Assembly (NCBI GenBank): GCA_943330235.2
Contig: CALQGY020000002.1
Span: 21,592-85,591 of the forward strand
Direction: 5' to 3'
Origin: Candidatus Kuenenia stuttgartensis
GTDB taxonomy: Bacteria; Gemmatimonadota; Gemmatimonadetes; Gemmatimonadales; Gemmatimonadaceae
Length of the DNA: 64,000 bases
The translations under genes were made by a program, and so were the position numbers. Shown here piece after piece: positions 17,073 through 26,215 of this stretch. The notes under the pieces were generated by a model that had not been told where the DNA came from, did not search any database, and saw only the letters and a program-made list of their open reading frames with translations. Position 1 is the first letter of the stretch. Every line of letters begins with the position of its first letter.

Positions 17073-18998
17073 CTAGTAGTCCACCGGCCGGAGATAGGAT
17101 TCGCCGATCCCGCTGTGGCTCACCAGTGCCGTTGCCGGCGGACGGCGCTTCCAGTGGGTGGTCGCTAACCGTCGTTCCACCAGAAACAGTTCGTCGGAAT
17201 GAAAACCGCGCGCCCGCATGGCCTCGTGCGTAAAGCCATGCAGGAGGCCGTTGAGAATTTCATCCGCGCGTGCGTAGCTGATACCGAGATCGGCCTCATC
17301 CGTCTGGCCGACGATGAGGTCGGCCGTCGCGGGTTTCGTGACGATGACATCGGGCACACCCAGATGGCGTGCCAGCGCCCACACCTGCGTCTTGTACAGA
17401 TCACCGATGGCGTTGACCGGTGGCGAATCATCGGCGTGCCACGTGAAGTAGCCGAAGAGACGCTCCGTCTTGTTGCCGGTGCCCAGCGGCAACGCGCGAT
17501 ATCGCGCCGACAAATCAAAGAGCGCGATCATGCGCGTGCGGGCCATCACATTGCCGCGCCGTGCCTGATCCGCGTCCGTCTCGAACGTGAGGTAGCCGTC
17601 CACCGCTCCGCTGATGTCGATGGTGCGCGATTCGATGCCAAGCGCATCGATGACCAGCTGCGCGTGCTCCAGCGATTCCACGCTGGAGGTGCGATACGGC
17701 AACCGCACGCCGATGACGTTCTCGGCACCCAAGGCGCGCACCGCGAGATACGCGGTCACGGCGGAGTCCACACCACCCGACATCCCCACCACGGCCTTGG
17801 TAAAGCCACGACGCGTGAACTCTTCGCGCAGGAACCCCGTCAGCCACTGCTCGGTGAGTACGGGATCGATGGCCAGTGGCGGCGGACCGCCGTGGTCGCG
17901 CATGGTCTGCCGGATGACCGGTAAGGCCTCCCGCCCGATCCGACCAACGATGTCGATGGACGCGGGCGGCATGTTCGGAATCGGGAATTCACCCGTTGTA
18001 AAGCCGCGCGCGCCGCGCAGCAGATCCTCGGCCACCGGTTCCGCGCCGTCGTACGAGAGCGTGACCGACGTGCGCTCCCGCACTTGCCGGATGTTCTCCA
18101 GCACATGCGGCAGCGCTACGCGAATGTCGCTTAAGAGCGGCGCGTCGGCGCGGGCACGCACGAGATCATCGAGATCAATCGTGATGAGGCTCATGCTTTC
18201 ATCCCACACGGGCGCGCGCGATCGCACATCACCGCCCGGGCCGACCACCAGCGACGTCCCGAAAAAGCGCTTGCCGCCTTCGGTGCCGACGAGGTTGGCA
18301 AAGCTGGTGAACACGCCGTGTTCTTCGGCGATGTCGCGAATCAAGCGCTCCCAGCGCGCCGCACTGTACGGACCCGGAATCCCGTCATCACGCGGCCAGA
18401 GCCCGCGGGCGGGTGCGGCCGACGAGATGAACACCAACTGCGCGCCATCGAGCGCCGCGATGAGTCCCGACATCGAGTGCCACGCATCTTCGCAGACCAG
18501 AATCGCGGCGCGTCCCCACGGCGTCTCGAAGGCGCGGATGTCGGTGCCGCGCTCTACGAAACGCTCCTCGTCGAACAGCCCGTACGTGGGCAGGAAGTTC
18601 TTGCGATGCACATGGCGCAGCACCGGCGGCCCGTCATCCAGGCCGATGGTGATATAGGCGGCGCTATTGTGCAGCGTGTCGCGCCACCGTTCGTAGAAGC
18701 CCACCACTACGTCGACGGCGACCGTCGGCACGTGCGCCATGGCGCAGGCCGTGCGATACGCGTCATCGAGGTCGTTGGCGAGGGCACCGGCCGTGCAGGC
18801 CACCTCGCGCACCCCGCCTTCCACGAAATACCCGGAGAGCGCGGTCTCGGGGAACTGGATGATCTGCGGGCGCGGCTCAAGCGACGCGGCTTGGGCGCAC
18901 AACGCCCCGAGTCGCTGCAGATTGGCCACCGTGTCCCCCTTACGAGGGGCGAACTGGCAGATGGCGAGCGTAAGTGGGCGGATCGGGTCACCGGGCAT
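17073..18998 (-). CDS. nadE: Glutamine-dependent NAD+ synthetase
   Basis: Catalyses the last step of NAD biosynthesis: deamido-NAD plus glutamine and ATP to NAD. It has 641 residues. The N-terminal nitrilase-type glutaminase domain shows Glu51 in QFPETALSGY, a Lys in HRKNFLPTYGLFDE and the nucleophile Cys in LVCEDAWH. The C-terminal synthetase domain has the P loop GMSGGVDSAV, GTGNKTE, and FTWHADDSPPVNAIGDLYK. Both active sites look intact. No clear Shine-Dalgarno sequence precedes ATG 18998. It is divergent from the penicillin-binding protein gene (65 bp between starts) and convergent with the creatininase gene. Confidence 0.93.
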   Translation of the reverse strand: MPGDPIRPLTLAICQFAPRKGDTVANLQRLGALCAQAASLEPRPQIIQFPETALSGYFVEGGVREVACTAGALANDLDDAYRTACAMAHVPTVAVDVVVGFYERWRDTLHNSAAYITIGLDDGPPVLRHVHRKNFLPTYGLFDEERFVERGTDIRAFETPWGRAAILVCEDAWHSMSGLIAALDGAQLVFISSAAPARGLWPRDDGIPGPYSAARWERLIRDIAEEHGVFTSFANLVGTEGGKRFFGTSLVVGPGGDVRSRAPVWDESMSLITIDLDDLVRARADAPLLSDIRVALPHVLENIRQVRERTSVTLSYDGAEPVAEDLLRGARGFTTGEFPIPNMPPASIDIVGRIGREALPVIRQTMRDHGGPPPLAIDPVLTEQWLTGFLREEFTRRGFTKAVVGMSGGVDSAVTAYLAVRALGAENVIGVRLPYRTSSVESLEHAQLVIDALGIESRTIDISGAVDGYLTFETDADQARRGNVMARTRMIALFDLSARYRALPLGTGNKTERLFGYFTWHADDSPPVNAIGDLYKTQVWALARHLGVPDVIVTKPATADLIVGQTDEADLGISYARADEILNGLLHGFTHEAMRARGFHSDELFLVERRLATTHWKRRPPATALVSHSGIGESYLRPVDY

Positions 18999-19063
18999 GC
19001 GTGGAAGCTGTGACGAAACGTCCGCGCGATCAACTGATGCCGGCTGGTGTATTTTGCACCACG

Positions 19064-21127
19064 ATGCCGTTCATCCCCCCATTCGAGCCGCCCGTACCGG
19101 TCTACGCTGTCGCCACGGCGGCGATCGACGTTCTCCGCACGCAGCCACCGGTGGCGTCGCAGCCCGCCGCTGCCACCGGACAGGCATGGCAGATCGTGCC
19201 GCCGCCCCAAGTGTCGCTGGTGCTCGGTCGCGATGGTGGCGTCATTGGCGTCATCGGTCGGGAGCGACGCCTGAGCGTACCCATTCGCGGGTTGCCGCGC
19301 TATGTCGGGCAGGCGTTCATCGCGGTGGAAGACAAACGCTTCTATCAGCATGACGGCGTGGATCTCGTCGGCGTCGCCGGTGCGCTCAAGGACGCCGTCA
19401 CCAAGGGCAATCTCCGCGGGGCGAGCACGATCACGCAGTTGCTCGTCGGCAACATGCACCCCGACCTGATCGATCGGCGGGACAAGTCGCCCGTACGCAA
19501 GCTGCGTGAGCAGCAGGCCGCGCGCGAAATGGAACGGCATTACTCGAAAGAGCAGATTCTCGAGGCGTTCCTCAATCAGATCACCTTCGGTCGCGGCGCC
19601 TTCGGCATCGAAATGGCCGCTCGGCAGTACTTCGGCAAAGGCGCCGCCGAGCTGTCGCTGGCGGAGGCCGCCTCGCTGGCGTCCATGCCCAAAAGCCCCG
19701 TGCAGTACGATCCGGCGCGCTATCCGGACCGGAACAAGCTGCGGCGCAATACGGTGCTCGCGCTCATGGCCGAGCAGGGATACATCACTGCCGCGCAGCG
19801 TGATGCCGCGCAGCGCGAGCCCATTCGGACCGTGAGTGGCGGTAACGCACCGGCGCCCTGGGTGGTCGACGTCGTCCGGGTGCAGCTCGAGCGTGCGAAC
19901 GTGCCGGTGGGGCAGGGCGGCTATCGCATTCACACCACCATCGACCCCGCGCTGCAGGCCGCCACGCAACGCGCCATCTCCGACGGGCTCGACGAGGTGG
20001 AGACACGCCCGGGATTCCGCGGCGTGCCGTGCGCGCTGGGGGCGACAGCCGATGCCGCCAAGAGCGCACGCGCGAAAGTGCAGGCGTGTCTGGAAGGCGC
20101 CGCCGTCGTGCTCGATCCGGCCACCGGCGACGTGCGTGCACTCGTCGGCGGACGGAACTACGCGCATTCGTCGTTCAATCGCGCCGTGGACGGCAACCGC
20201 CAGCCCGGCTCGTCGTTCAAAGCATTCGTATATGCGCAAGCGTTGGCGCAGGGGATGACGGCCAGCAGTATCGTGGCCGACTCGGCGCTGCACATTCGTC
20301 TGGCCAACGGTCAGGTGTATAGCCCCGAGAACGCCGACAACGCCTTCAAGGGGCTCATGACCATGCGCGAGGCGCTGACGCAGTCGCGCAACCCGGTGGC
20401 CGTGCAGTTGGCCATGGGGGTCGGCATGGACTCGGTCATTGCGCTCGCGCGCCGCGCGGGCCTGCGCGCGCCCATCGCGCCGTATCCGTCCAGCGCCCTC
20501 GGCGCGTCGGTGGTGCAGCCGCTCGACTTTGTGGCCGCGTACGCCACGTTCGATAACGGCGGCATGGCGGTGGCCCCGCGCTTTGTCCTACGCGTGGAGG
20601 ATCGCAGCGGCCGCACCGTGTACACGCCGCCCACGACCGCGCCGCAGCCGGCCATGGACCCGCGCGTGGCCTTCATCATGCGCGACATGATGCAGGACGT
20701 CGTCGCGCGCGGCACGGCCACGGCCATCCGCCGCTCCGTGCCGGCGCGCATCCCCGTGGCGGGGAAGACGGGCACCACCAACGACAACACCGACGTGTGG
20801 TTTGTCGGCATGACACCGGAGCTCGTCACCGGCGTCTGGCTGGGCTTCGACAAGCCGTCCATGATTTCTCCCGGCGCGGTGGGCGGCACGCTGGCGGCAC
20901 CGATCGCCGGACAGATCCTAGCCAGCGCCTACGGCAGTCGCGCGAGCGCCGTGTGGATGCCGCCACCAGGCCTGGTGAGCGTTGAGCTCGATCGCGACAG
21001 TGGTAAGCCGTCGGATGCCAAGACGCCAAGCGATCGGCGCTACATGGAGTGGTATCTCGAGGGCACCGAACCGGGCGCCGCGGTCTGGCCGTGGAATCTC
21101 TTTCGGTTCGGGCCCATCGGGTACTGA
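19064..21127 (+). CDS. Class A (PBP1A-type) penicillin-binding protein without an obvious membrane anchor
   Basis: A bifunctional peptidoglycan glycosyltransferase and transpeptidase of 687 residues. The glycosyltransferase domain has EDKRFYQHDGVD (catalytic Glu), GASTITQLL and YLEAFLNQ-like ILEAFLNQITFGRGAFGIE. The transpeptidase domain has SSFK (in QPGSSFKAF), SRN and KTGTT, so all three penicillin-binding motifs are present. Unusually, the N-terminus (MPFIPPFEPPVPVYAVATAA) shows no strong membrane helix, and upstream in-frame starts (18974, 19037) do not supply one. A TATTTT -10-like sequence lies at 19050-19055, only eight bases before the ATG. Two hairpins follow the stop. Confidence 0.88.
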   Translation: MPFIPPFEPPVPVYAVATAAIDVLRTQPPVASQPAAATGQAWQIVPPPQVSLVLGRDGGVIGVIGRERRLSVPIRGLPRYVGQAFIAVEDKRFYQHDGVDLVGVAGALKDAVTKGNLRGASTITQLLVGNMHPDLIDRRDKSPVRKLREQQAAREMERHYSKEQILEAFLNQITFGRGAFGIEMAARQYFGKGAAELSLAEAASLASMPKSPVQYDPARYPDRNKLRRNTVLALMAEQGYITAAQRDAAQREPIRTVSGGNAPAPWVVDVVRVQLERANVPVGQGGYRIHTTIDPALQAATQRAISDGLDEVETRPGFRGVPCALGATADAAKSARAKVQACLEGAAVVLDPATGDVRALVGGRNYAHSSFNRAVDGNRQPGSSFKAFVYAQALAQGMTASSIVADSALHIRLANGQVYSPENADNAFKGLMTMREALTQSRNPVAVQLAMGVGMDSVIALARRAGLRAPIAPYPSSALGASVVQPLDFVAAYATFDNGGMAVAPRFVLRVEDRSGRTVYTPPTTAPQPAMDPRVAFIMRDMMQDVVARGTATAIRRSVPARIPVAGKTGTTNDNTDVWFVGMTPELVTGVWLGFDKPSMISPGAVGGTLAAPIAGQILASAYGSRASAVWMPPPGLVSVELDRDSGKPSDAKTPSDRRYMEWYLEGTEPGAAVWPWNLFRFGPIGY

Positions 21128-21157
21128 GACGGAGCCGTGCTCGGAGCCGCGTCAACA

Positions 21158-21175
21158 CGGTCGTTGGCACGACCG
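21158..21175 (+). terminator. Hairpin after the penicillin-binding protein gene
   Basis: CGGTCGT, loop TGGC, ACGACCG: a perfect 7-bp stem 30 bases after the PBP stop. It is modest, with no T run. Confidence 0.4.
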
Positions 21176-21204
21176 ACCTCACGCTCTTCGTCATCGGCAG
21201 CATA

Positions 21205-21252
21205 CACAAACGCGCACGGCATAGGCTGATCGCCCACGCCGTGCGCGTTGTG
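21205..21252. terminator. Bidirectional hairpin between PBP and lon
   Basis: A 12-bp perfect stem (AACGCGCACGGC with GCCGTGCGCGTT) is extended by CAC/GTG past one bulged A, with a small GGC/GCC inner stem in the loop. It lies 11 bases beyond the minus-strand lon stop. Confidence 0.6.
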
Positions 21253-21262
21253 CATTCGCCGC

Positions 21263-23821
21263 TTACACGCCGATCAGCTCTTCAATCGCGGCGTTGGTGT
21301 GGCGTCCGCTGTCCACCAGTGCGATGCTGAGCACATCGCGCAACGTCTCCACCGGATGGAATGTCAGCAGCTGACGCACTTCTTCCGGCACATCCTCAAG
21401 ATCCGCCTCGTTGGCCTTCGGGAGAATGATCTCCTTGATACCCGCGCGGTGTGCGCCAAGCACCTTTTCCTTCACGCCGCCAATGGGGAGTACGCGACCA
21501 CGCAGCGTGATCTCACCCGTCATCGCCACGTCGCGCCGCACCTTGCGGTTGGACATTTCGCTGACCAACGCGAGCGCGATGGCGATGCCCGCACTGGGCC
21601 CGTCCTTCGGAATGGCCCCCGCCGGCACGTGAATGTGCGCTTCACTGGCTGAGGCCACGCGGTCGGCCGGAATCCCCAGCGACTCGGCGTTGTTCGTCGC
21701 GTAGGTGAGCGCGGCGCGCGCACTCTCCTTCATCACGTCGCCCAACTGTCCCGTCAGAATCAGCGAGATCGGTCCGACGCGCAGGGACTCCCCGTCCTCA
21801 TCCTTTCGCGGACGCGTGGAGCCGCGGCGGATACTCGCCTCAACGAACATGATGTCACCACCCATCGGCGTGTAGTACATGCCGGTGGAGATACCCACCT
21901 CGTCGTGCTCAGCCGCACGCTCTGGATGCACGCGCGGGCGTCCCAGCAGTTCGCGCACTTCTTCGGCGCTGATGATCTTGTCATCAATCGCCGCCGTGTC
22001 ACCCATGGCCACACGACGCGCGACCTTGCGTGAAACGGCGCCGAGCTGCCGTTCGAGTTGACGGACGCCGCTCTCGCGGGTGTACTCGCTGATCACCTTC
22101 ATGACCGCTTCGTCCGTGAACGAGAGTTCACGTCCAGCGAGTCCCGATTCCTCAAGCTGACGCGGAATGAGATACGTCTTCGCGATTTCCTTCTTCTCGC
22201 GCTCCGTGTAGCCGCTGAACTCCACCACTTCCATGCGGTCCAGCAGCGGACCGGGAATGTTCTGGATGAAGTTAGACGTCGCGATGAACAGCACTTCGCT
22301 TAAGTCAAACGGCACGCCGAGGTAGTGATCGGTGAACGAATCATTCTGTGCCGGATCGAGCACTTCCAGCAGCGCGCTGGAGGGATCGCCCTGATACGAC
22401 TGCCCGAGCTTGTCGACTTCGTCCAGCAAGAAAACGGGGTTCTTCGTACCGGCTTGCTTCATCCCCTGAATGATGCGGCCGGGCATGGCGCCCACGTAGG
22501 TGCGACGGTGGCCGCGAATGTCGGCTTCGTCACGCGCGCCGCCCAGTGATACACGCACATACTCGCGCCCGAGCGAACGGGCAATGGACTTGGCGATGGA
22601 CGTCTTGCCGACGCCCGGCGGTCCGTTGAAGAGCAGGATCGGACCACGCGCCATCGCGCGCGCTTTCGCTTCGCGCGTGTCGGTAATGGGACGATCCGTC
22701 TCGCTGCTGCTCGTCGCGGGCGCCGGTTCGGCGCCATCCCCCTTGAGCTTCGCCGCCGGGAACTCGCCGGTTGTTGCAATTTCGTCGGCCACCTGACGCG
22801 CACGAAGGTGACGCACCGCCAGAAATTCGAGGATGCGATCCTTCACGTCCTTGAGGCCGTAGTGGTCCTCCTCAAGCACCTCACCGGCCCGCGCGAGATC
22901 CAGATGATCATCCGAGCGCTTGCTCCACGGCAGTTCGGCAATCCACTCTAGATAGGTGCGGATGACCTGCGCTTCCATGGACTCGCGTCCCGCACGCTCA
23001 AGGCGTCCGATCTCGCGCTCCACTTCTGCGCGCGCTTCCTTGGGCAGTTCAAGCTTCGTGAGCTTCTCACGCAGCTCGGTGATTTCCTTGGACTGATCGT
23101 CGTCGCCCAGCTCCTTCTGGATGGCCTTGAGCTGCTCGCGCAGAAACATCTCGCGCTGCCGTTCTCCGAGCTCTTCCTGGACCTGCGACTTGATGTCTTC
23201 CTGCGCCTCCAGCAGCCCGATCTGGCGCTGCACATGCACGAGCACTCGGCGAAGCCGCTCCTCGACGGAGAGCGTTTCCAGCAGCCCCTGCTTTTCCGGC
23301 ACGGTCAGCTCGATGTAGCCGGCGACGAGGTCGGAGAACTTGCCGGGATCGTCGACGGAGTCGAGCACCTGATGCACGACCTCTTCCGGCAGTCCCCGCT
23401 TCTCACCGAGCTCGGCCGCGCGTTCGCGGGCTTCTTTGTGGAGCGCCTCGAACGCTGGATCCTTCGGGTCAAGCGGCATCATCTCTTCGGCAGGCACGAT
23501 GACCGCGACGAGATGACCGTCCTGCTCGGAATAGTGCAGCGCCGTGGCGCGCTGCTCGCCTTGCAGCAGCAGCTGGACGCCACCGAGCCCGCGTTGGATC
23601 TGCCCGATACGGGCGATCACGCCGGTGGTGAACAGAATGTCCGAGGTGGGTTCCTCAGAGTTATCACGCTGGGCGACGGCAAAGACCAGCCGATCGCCCT
23701 TGACCGCATTCTCAATGGCACGCAGGGTGCCGGGGCGGCCCGCCGCGATGGGCGCGGTGATGCCGGGGAACATGACGGTTCCGCGCAGAGGCAGAACGGG
23801 GAGAGTCTGACGATGGCCCAT
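21263..23821 (-). CDS. lon: Lon ATP-dependent protease with an insertion before Walker A
   Basis: A cytoplasmic AAA+ serine protease of 852 residues that degrades misfolded and regulatory proteins. The N-terminal LON substrate-binding domain starts LPVLPLRGTVMFPG. A coiled-coil helical region follows (ERQREMFLREQLKAIQKEL). The AAA+ module has GPPGVGKTS, GGARDEADIRGHRRTYVG and LLDEVDKL. The protease domain has the catalytic Ser in PKDGPSAG and the Lys in GGVKEK. Between LAVRHLRARQVADE and Walker A there are about 45 extra residues, polar and Pro/Ser-rich (GDGAEPAPATSSSETD), where E. coli Lon has a short loop. AGGA lies ten bases before the start. A candidate promoter lies upstream. Confidence 0.95.
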   Translation of the reverse strand: MGHRQTLPVLPLRGTVMFPGITAPIAAGRPGTLRAIENAVKGDRLVFAVAQRDNSEEPTSDILFTTGVIARIGQIQRGLGGVQLLLQGEQRATALHYSEQDGHLVAVIVPAEEMMPLDPKDPAFEALHKEARERAAELGEKRGLPEEVVHQVLDSVDDPGKFSDLVAGYIELTVPEKQGLLETLSVEERLRRVLVHVQRQIGLLEAQEDIKSQVQEELGERQREMFLREQLKAIQKELGDDDQSKEITELREKLTKLELPKEARAEVEREIGRLERAGRESMEAQVIRTYLEWIAELPWSKRSDDHLDLARAGEVLEEDHYGLKDVKDRILEFLAVRHLRARQVADEIATTGEFPAAKLKGDGAEPAPATSSSETDRPITDTREAKARAMARGPILLFNGPPGVGKTSIAKSIARSLGREYVRVSLGGARDEADIRGHRRTYVGAMPGRIIQGMKQAGTKNPVFLLDEVDKLGQSYQGDPSSALLEVLDPAQNDSFTDHYLGVPFDLSEVLFIATSNFIQNIPGPLLDRMEVVEFSGYTEREKKEIAKTYLIPRQLEESGLAGRELSFTDEAVMKVISEYTRESGVRQLERQLGAVSRKVARRVAMGDTAAIDDKIISAEEVRELLGRPRVHPERAAEHDEVGISTGMYYTPMGGDIMFVEASIRRGSTRPRKDEDGESLRVGPISLILTGQLGDVMKESARAALTYATNNAESLGIPADRVASASEAHIHVPAGAIPKDGPSAGIAIALALVSEMSNRKVRRDVAMTGEITLRGRVLPIGGVKEKVLGAHRAGIKEIILPKANEADLEDVPEEVRQLLTFHPVETLRDVLSIALVDSGRHTNAAIEELIGV

Positions 23822-23852
23822 AATGAACGATTCCTGTCGAAAGGAGGAGATA

Positions 23853-23864
23853 CCCTCATGAGGG
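23853..23864. promoter_or_regulatory. 12-bp palindrome upstream of lon
   Basis: CCCTCATGAGGG is a perfect palindrome 32-43 bases upstream of the lon start codon and downstream of the candidate -10. It could be an operator; nothing else in the window matches it. Confidence 0.3.
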
Positions 23865-23881
23865 CACGTTTCGCACCGTCG

Positions 23882-23910
23882 GGTTTACGCCATCGCGGCA
23901 GTCTTTGCAA
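23882..23910 (-). promoter_or_regulatory. Candidate lon promoter
   Basis: Read on the minus strand: TTGCAA (23910-23905), a 17-bp spacer, then TAAACC (23887-23882). The -35 is good and the -10 is weak. Neither a CIRCE element nor a clear sigma-32 box is visible. Confidence 0.3.
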
Positions 23911-23965
23911 CTTATTGCTGACCGCCTGACGTACGGAATGTCGGTTGACTGCCGGGACGGCCGGA

Positions 23966-26176
23966 ATGTCCCACGCACCGTCCGTCGTTGTCATGCTGTC
24001 GCCGCCCCTAGCTCCGTGCTACACTTCGGAACAGGAACTGGCCCCCTTCGATCCCCAGCGAGTGCCCGACTCAGCCGCCCAATTCTCCGAGGATCTTGAA
24101 CTCCGCGCGCACGTCGAACAAGCGCTGAGTGCCACCTATGAGGTGGATCAAGAGATCGGACGCGGTGGGATGGGTATCGTCTATCGGGCGCGCGACAAGC
24201 GCTTGAAGCGCCATGTCGCCATCAAGATTCTGCCGCCCGAACTGTCGTTCCGGCGCGAAGTGCGTTCGCGTTTCCTCCGCGAAGCGGAAACGGCCGCGCA
24301 GCTCAGCCATCCGAACATCGTCCCCATCTACTCGGTCGACGAGGTTGGGAACCTGGTGTTCTTCGTCATGGCCTGCGTCGACGGGGACAATCTCGCCACG
24401 CAGCTCCAGAAACGCGGACCCCTCCCCATCGACGACACGCGTCGATGGTTACAGGAAGTCGCCGAGGCGCTGGCCTACGCGCATGCGCGCGGGGTGATCC
24501 ACCGCGACATCAAGCCCGACAATATTCTCGTCGATGCCATTGATGGTCGCGCGTTGGTCACCGACTTCGGTATTGCCCGCGCCATCACCGACAGCGGCGA
24601 CACGCCGAGACTGACCGCGACGGGCATCGCGATCGGCACGCCCGCCTACATGTCGCCGGAGCAGGCCTCGGGCGACCGCGACCTTGATGCCCGCAGCGAT
24701 CTCTACTCGCTGGGCGTGGTCGCGTATCAAATGCTCGTGGGGGAGCCGCCTTTCATCGGTAACACCACGCCGGCGCTGTTGGTCAAGCATCTGGCCGAAA
24801 TGCCGGTGCCCGTCGATCAACGGCGTCACGATGTGCCGCCGGATCTGGCGCGCATCGTCATGCGGTTGCTCGAGAAGTCGCCCGAACAGCGTTTTCAAAC
24901 GGCCGGCGAATTGGTGCAGGCCATGAAGAGCGGCGTGGTCCCGCACACGCCGATCCCCGCCGGCACCATGGGGGGCGAGAAGCCCATCATGTTCAATGGG
25001 GCACCCATCGGTGGCATGCGGCTGCCTGGCGGCTCCACCAATGCATCGGCGAACCGCGGCTACGTTGCGCCCGCCTACTCGTCGCGCACGGGCGTCGCGC
25101 CGTCCGTCGCGGCCCCACTCGCGGGCATGGGCGGCGCGTATCCGCGCCCCATGGCCGACGAGTCCTACGAGCCCGGTCTGGAAGAGCGCGCGCGGTGGGA
25201 CGTGCCGCAGGTGCGCAAGTTCCGCAAGTCGCTTGGACCGTACCTCTTCGTGAACGGCGCGTTCGTGTTGGTCAGCGTGTTCGGAAACAGCAACTTCTAT
25301 AGCGTGACCACGATGTGGACCGTGGTCATGGCGTGGAAGTATGCCAAGCTCTGGAGCAACGGCTACGACTGGCATGATGTGCTGCGGCAGCCGCGCGATC
25401 GCATGCTGGGCGAGGTCATCTCCGACTTCGTGGACTCGGTGCACGCCACGTTCAGCCGCAAGAAGCGCGACGAATTGCGCGCGGAAGGACGACTGAACAG
25501 CAACCCGTTGCGCGGAGTGCTGGCGCCCATGGGGCCGACACCGGTTGGTGGGTCGATGGCGCTACGCCCGACCGGCTCGCCGCGTCGAGGATCGGCGCCG
25601 TCCGCCGCGCCGGCGCGCGACGATGAACTCGGGTCGTATCTGAACGCGGTGCGACAGGCGCGCGCAGACCGTGATGAAATCCGGCGACTGCTCGACACCA
25701 TCCCCGCCGCCGAACGCGGGCGCATCCCGAATGTCGGGGCGACGGCGGTTGAGCTCGTGCAGCGCATCGAGCTGATGGCCGTCGACGTCGAGCGGAGTGC
25801 ACGCGACACCGGCCCCGATCGGGCGTCCGCGATTGATCGGGAAATCAGCGTGCTGGAGTCGGAAGCCAATCCGCTCGACACGACCAACAGCGAGGCGCGC
25901 GTTCGGCGCTTGGCGCAGCTGCGTCGCGATCGGCGCGCCGTGGTGGACACCGAACGAAAGCTCGAGGTACGTCGCGCGCAAATTGAGAGTTGCCGGATCG
26001 CCCTCGAAAACATGCGGCTGGATCTGGTTCGCTTGCGGACCGGGAACAGCTCCGTGCAAAGCGTGACCCTGATCGCAGAACAAGCCATGGCCTTGGCGCG
26101 TGACGTCGATATCGCCGTGGGGGCCGCGGGCGAGGTGCGCGACCTGACGTCCGTCCGCTCCACGTTGCCTGCGTAG
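23966..26176 (+). CDS. Ser/Thr protein kinase with two membrane helices and a coiled-coil C-terminus (paralogue 1)
   Basis: A membrane-linked Hanks-type kinase of about 736 residues. The kinase domain (about 58-330) has the glycine loop GRGGMGIVYRA, VAIK with Lys87, HRDIKPDN (179-186), DFG (200-202) and GTPAYMSPEQ; it appears active. A Gly/Ala/Pro linker follows. A 2TM-like segment comes next (GPYLFVNGAFVLVSVFG and SVTTMWTVVMAWKYA, with NGYDWHDVL after it). The last 190 residues are charged and probably helical (AVVDTERKLEVRRAQIES, LENMRLDLVRLRTG). I do not recognise this last region, but it is shared with the next gene. The start could be 23966 or ATG 23993. The second kinase begins 39 bases downstream, so an operon is likely. 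Confidence 0.88.
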   Translation: MSHAPSVVVMLSPPLAPCYTSEQELAPFDPQRVPDSAAQFSEDLELRAHVEQALSATYEVDQEIGRGGMGIVYRARDKRLKRHVAIKILPPELSFRREVRSRFLREAETAAQLSHPNIVPIYSVDEVGNLVFFVMACVDGDNLATQLQKRGPLPIDDTRRWLQEVAEALAYAHARGVIHRDIKPDNILVDAIDGRALVTDFGIARAITDSGDTPRLTATGIAIGTPAYMSPEQASGDRDLDARSDLYSLGVVAYQMLVGEPPFIGNTTPALLVKHLAEMPVPVDQRRHDVPPDLARIVMRLLEKSPEQRFQTAGELVQAMKSGVVPHTPIPAGTMGGEKPIMFNGAPIGGMRLPGGSTNASANRGYVAPAYSSRTGVAPSVAAPLAGMGGAYPRPMADESYEPGLEERARWDVPQVRKFRKSLGPYLFVNGAFVLVSVFGNSNFYSVTTMWTVVMAWKYAKLWSNGYDWHDVLRQPRDRMLGEVISDFVDSVHATFSRKKRDELRAEGRLNSNPLRGVLAPMGPTPVGGSMALRPTGSPRRGSAPSAAPARDDELGSYLNAVRQARADRDEIRRLLDTIPAAERGRIPNVGATAVELVQRIELMAVDVERSARDTGPDRASAIDREISVLESEANPLDTTNSEARVRRLAQLRRDRRAVVDTERKLEVRRAQIESCRIALENMRLDLVRLRTGNSSVQSVTLIAEQAMALARDVDIAVGAAGEVRDLTSVRSTLPA

Positions 26177-26215
26177 TCGCGTGACGTACCCGCGTCGCCC
26201 GTATCGAGTATTCGC

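Noticed and set aside
18707..20293. Long minus-strand open frame over nadE start and the PBP gene
   Set aside because: It runs antisense to the well-supported PBP gene and out of frame through nadE; the Arg/His-rich composition is that of a shadow frame in GC-rich DNA.
26177..26215. Frameshift splitting one large kinase into two genes
   Set aside because: Each part has its own complete kinase domain, membrane segment and tail, so they are paralogues, not fragments.
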